Positions 22,435-23,004 of a stretch of DNA of 23,004 bases are shown one piece after another. The position numbers and the translations under genes were made by a program. The DNA is taken from assembly GCA_041744375.1 (NCBI GenBank), contig JBGTLA010000123.1, positions 1-23,004 on the forward strand, written 5' to 3'. Origin of the DNA: JBGTLA01 sp041744375 (lineage in GTDB: Bacteria > Actinomycetota > Acidimicrobiia > Spongiisociales > ZC4RG35). The stretch's first letter is position 1. Each line of letters opens with the position of its first letter. The notes under the pieces were generated by a model. It worked only from the letters and a program-made list of their open reading frames with translations, was not told the DNA's origin and did no database searches.

Positions 22435-22526
22435 CGGCACCGGGCCAATGGAGGCGCCGCCTCGCCTCAGATTTGGACGTCTCCGCCTCACGCGACGAAA
22501 CCCTTCGCCCGCGCAAGCGGTTTCGG

Positions 22527-22571
22527 TGGTCGGGATGGTTGGACTAGAGCCGGTGACCTCTTGACCCCCAG
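22527..22571 (-). tRNA. 3' fragment of a tRNA-Pro(GGG)-like gene (probable att remnant)
   Basis: Read on the minus strand, CTGGGGGTCAAG matches a tRNA-Pro anticodon loop (anticodon GGG) with the 3' half of its stem. AGGTC and ACCGG then lead to a T-loop-like CTCTAGTCC, and the end CATCCCG-A-CCA has acceptor strand, discriminator A and CCA. The 5' half is missing and the T-stem is mismatched, so it is not a working tRNA. A span from anticodon loop to CCA is the typical footprint of an integrase attachment site left by an integrative element. Confidence 0.5.
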
Positions 22572-22690
22572 GCAGCTCAGGCCGGTTACGGCTGGTGGCG
22601 GGATGTGCCGGAACGCCTGCTCCGCAAGGCATTCTGTCGGCCTGCCATGCCGCGCCATGACGGCCTGTAAGGGATGATCATGCCGCGTCC

Positions 22691-22712
22691 GTGGTCAGGA
22701 TGTGGTCAGGAC
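22691..22712 (+). repeat. Two-copy 11-base tandem repeat
   Basis: GTGGTCAGGAT is followed directly by GTGGTCAGGAC. Two copies are too few to call an iteron array. It could be an operator or chance duplication in the decayed region. Confidence 0.4.
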
Positions 22713-22860
22713 GGGTCTCTGCGTCCGATGCCGAACCTACCGGCTGGGAGTCCGGACAGGCCCTTCGAGGAGCCATCGCACTCGCCGACGGGCGGCGCTC
22801 GTTTGATCGTCGTCGGCGTCAGGGCCGAAAATACTCTTGCGCGATTTACTTCAGAGCCTC

Positions 22861-23004
22861 ATGCTTCTGGCCGAGCGGCTGGCCCGCGACCGCCTCCGAG
22901 CCCTGGTCCGCCTCGACTCCGACCCGACCACCCTCAATCCCAGCGACGAGCTGCTGCCTCGGAGATCGCCGCTCTGCGTGACCACGTGCTCGGCGTGGCG
23001 CCGG
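22861..23004 (+). CDS. Start of an unknown ORF running off the window
   Basis: From ATG 22861 the frame reads MLLAERLARDRLRALVRLDS, then DPTTLNPSDELLP, with strong third-position GC, and is open to the end of the window. The frame changes character after DELL: a different frame reads SEIAALRDHVLGVAP to the end, so a one-base indel near 22955 is possible. No family is recognised. Confidence 0.3.
   Translation, partial: MLLAERLARDRLRALVRLDSDPTTLNPSDELLPRRSPLCVTTCSAWRR

Noticed and set aside
22288..22632. A minus-strand frame containing VTGSSP-like sequence
   Set aside because: This peptide is the translation of the tRNA-like 3' fragment, not a protein motif.
22691..22981. A 96-residue frame near the right edge
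   Set aside because: Trp/Arg/Ser-rich composition of a shadow frame; the frame from 22861 has better codon bias.

Overview
This window reads as a chromosomal segment of a high-GC Actinomycetota bacterium. The strong GC bias at third codon positions and the many promoters that seem to give leaderless mRNAs fit that phylum. An Acidimicrobiia-like lineage is plausible, but no rRNA or complete tRNA is present to confirm it.

Layout. (1) 1-4086, plus strand: the end of a thiolase overlapping glpX, then a class IV aminotransferase coupled to a sulfotransferase-like protein, then a Nudix hydrolase whose frame is broken near its end. (2) 4213-8251, minus strand: dnaX, ybaB, recR and a QTMAN-type glycosyltransferase. 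The last three genes overlap by 1 and 4 bases, so DNA-replication, recombination and putative tRNA-modification genes share one transcription unit. (3) 8394-13677, plus strand: an ABC exporter ATPase/permease pair, a 5'(3')-deoxyribonucleotidase, a fragment of a PhnE-type permease, a dGTPase-like HD hydrolase, and a DHRS12-like short-chain dehydrogenase that probably starts at a non-canonical ATT. (4) 13701-16824, minus strand: a second short-chain dehydrogenase, a nitroreductase and a two-domain class A beta-lactamase-like lipoprotein. (5) 16991-17800, plus strand: a crotonase with all three catalytic acids of delta3,5-delta2,4-dienoyl-CoA isomerase. (6) 17827-20330, minus strand: a soluble histidine kinase with its catalytic core ahead of its GAF and PAS domains, followed by a TerC membrane protein. 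(7) 20379-23004: a sparse, decayed accessory region. It holds a frameshifted VOC-domain remnant, strong hairpins, a GYD-domain gene, a 120-bp inverted-repeat element bounded by CTAG, a small unknown ORF pair, and a 3' tRNA-Pro-like fragment that looks like an old attachment site.

The housekeeping genes serve fatty acid and CoA metabolism (thiolase, crotonase, dehydrogenases), gluconeogenesis (glpX), nucleotide pools (deoxyribonucleotidase, dGTPase, Nudix) and replication/repair (dnaX, recR).

The most unusual signals are: a family of about 105-bp intergenic repeats present three times (3396, 6271 and 15242), each with a Shine-Dalgarno-like sequence before a short GTG reading frame; the recurrent TAnnnT box 6-9 bases ahead of start codons; the reversed histidine-kinase architecture; the QTMAN homologue in the recR operon; and the class IV aminotransferase in which the usual PLP-lysine position is not lysine. 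No CRISPR array, complete transposase or phage module was seen. All family assignments come from reading the translations; no database search was run.
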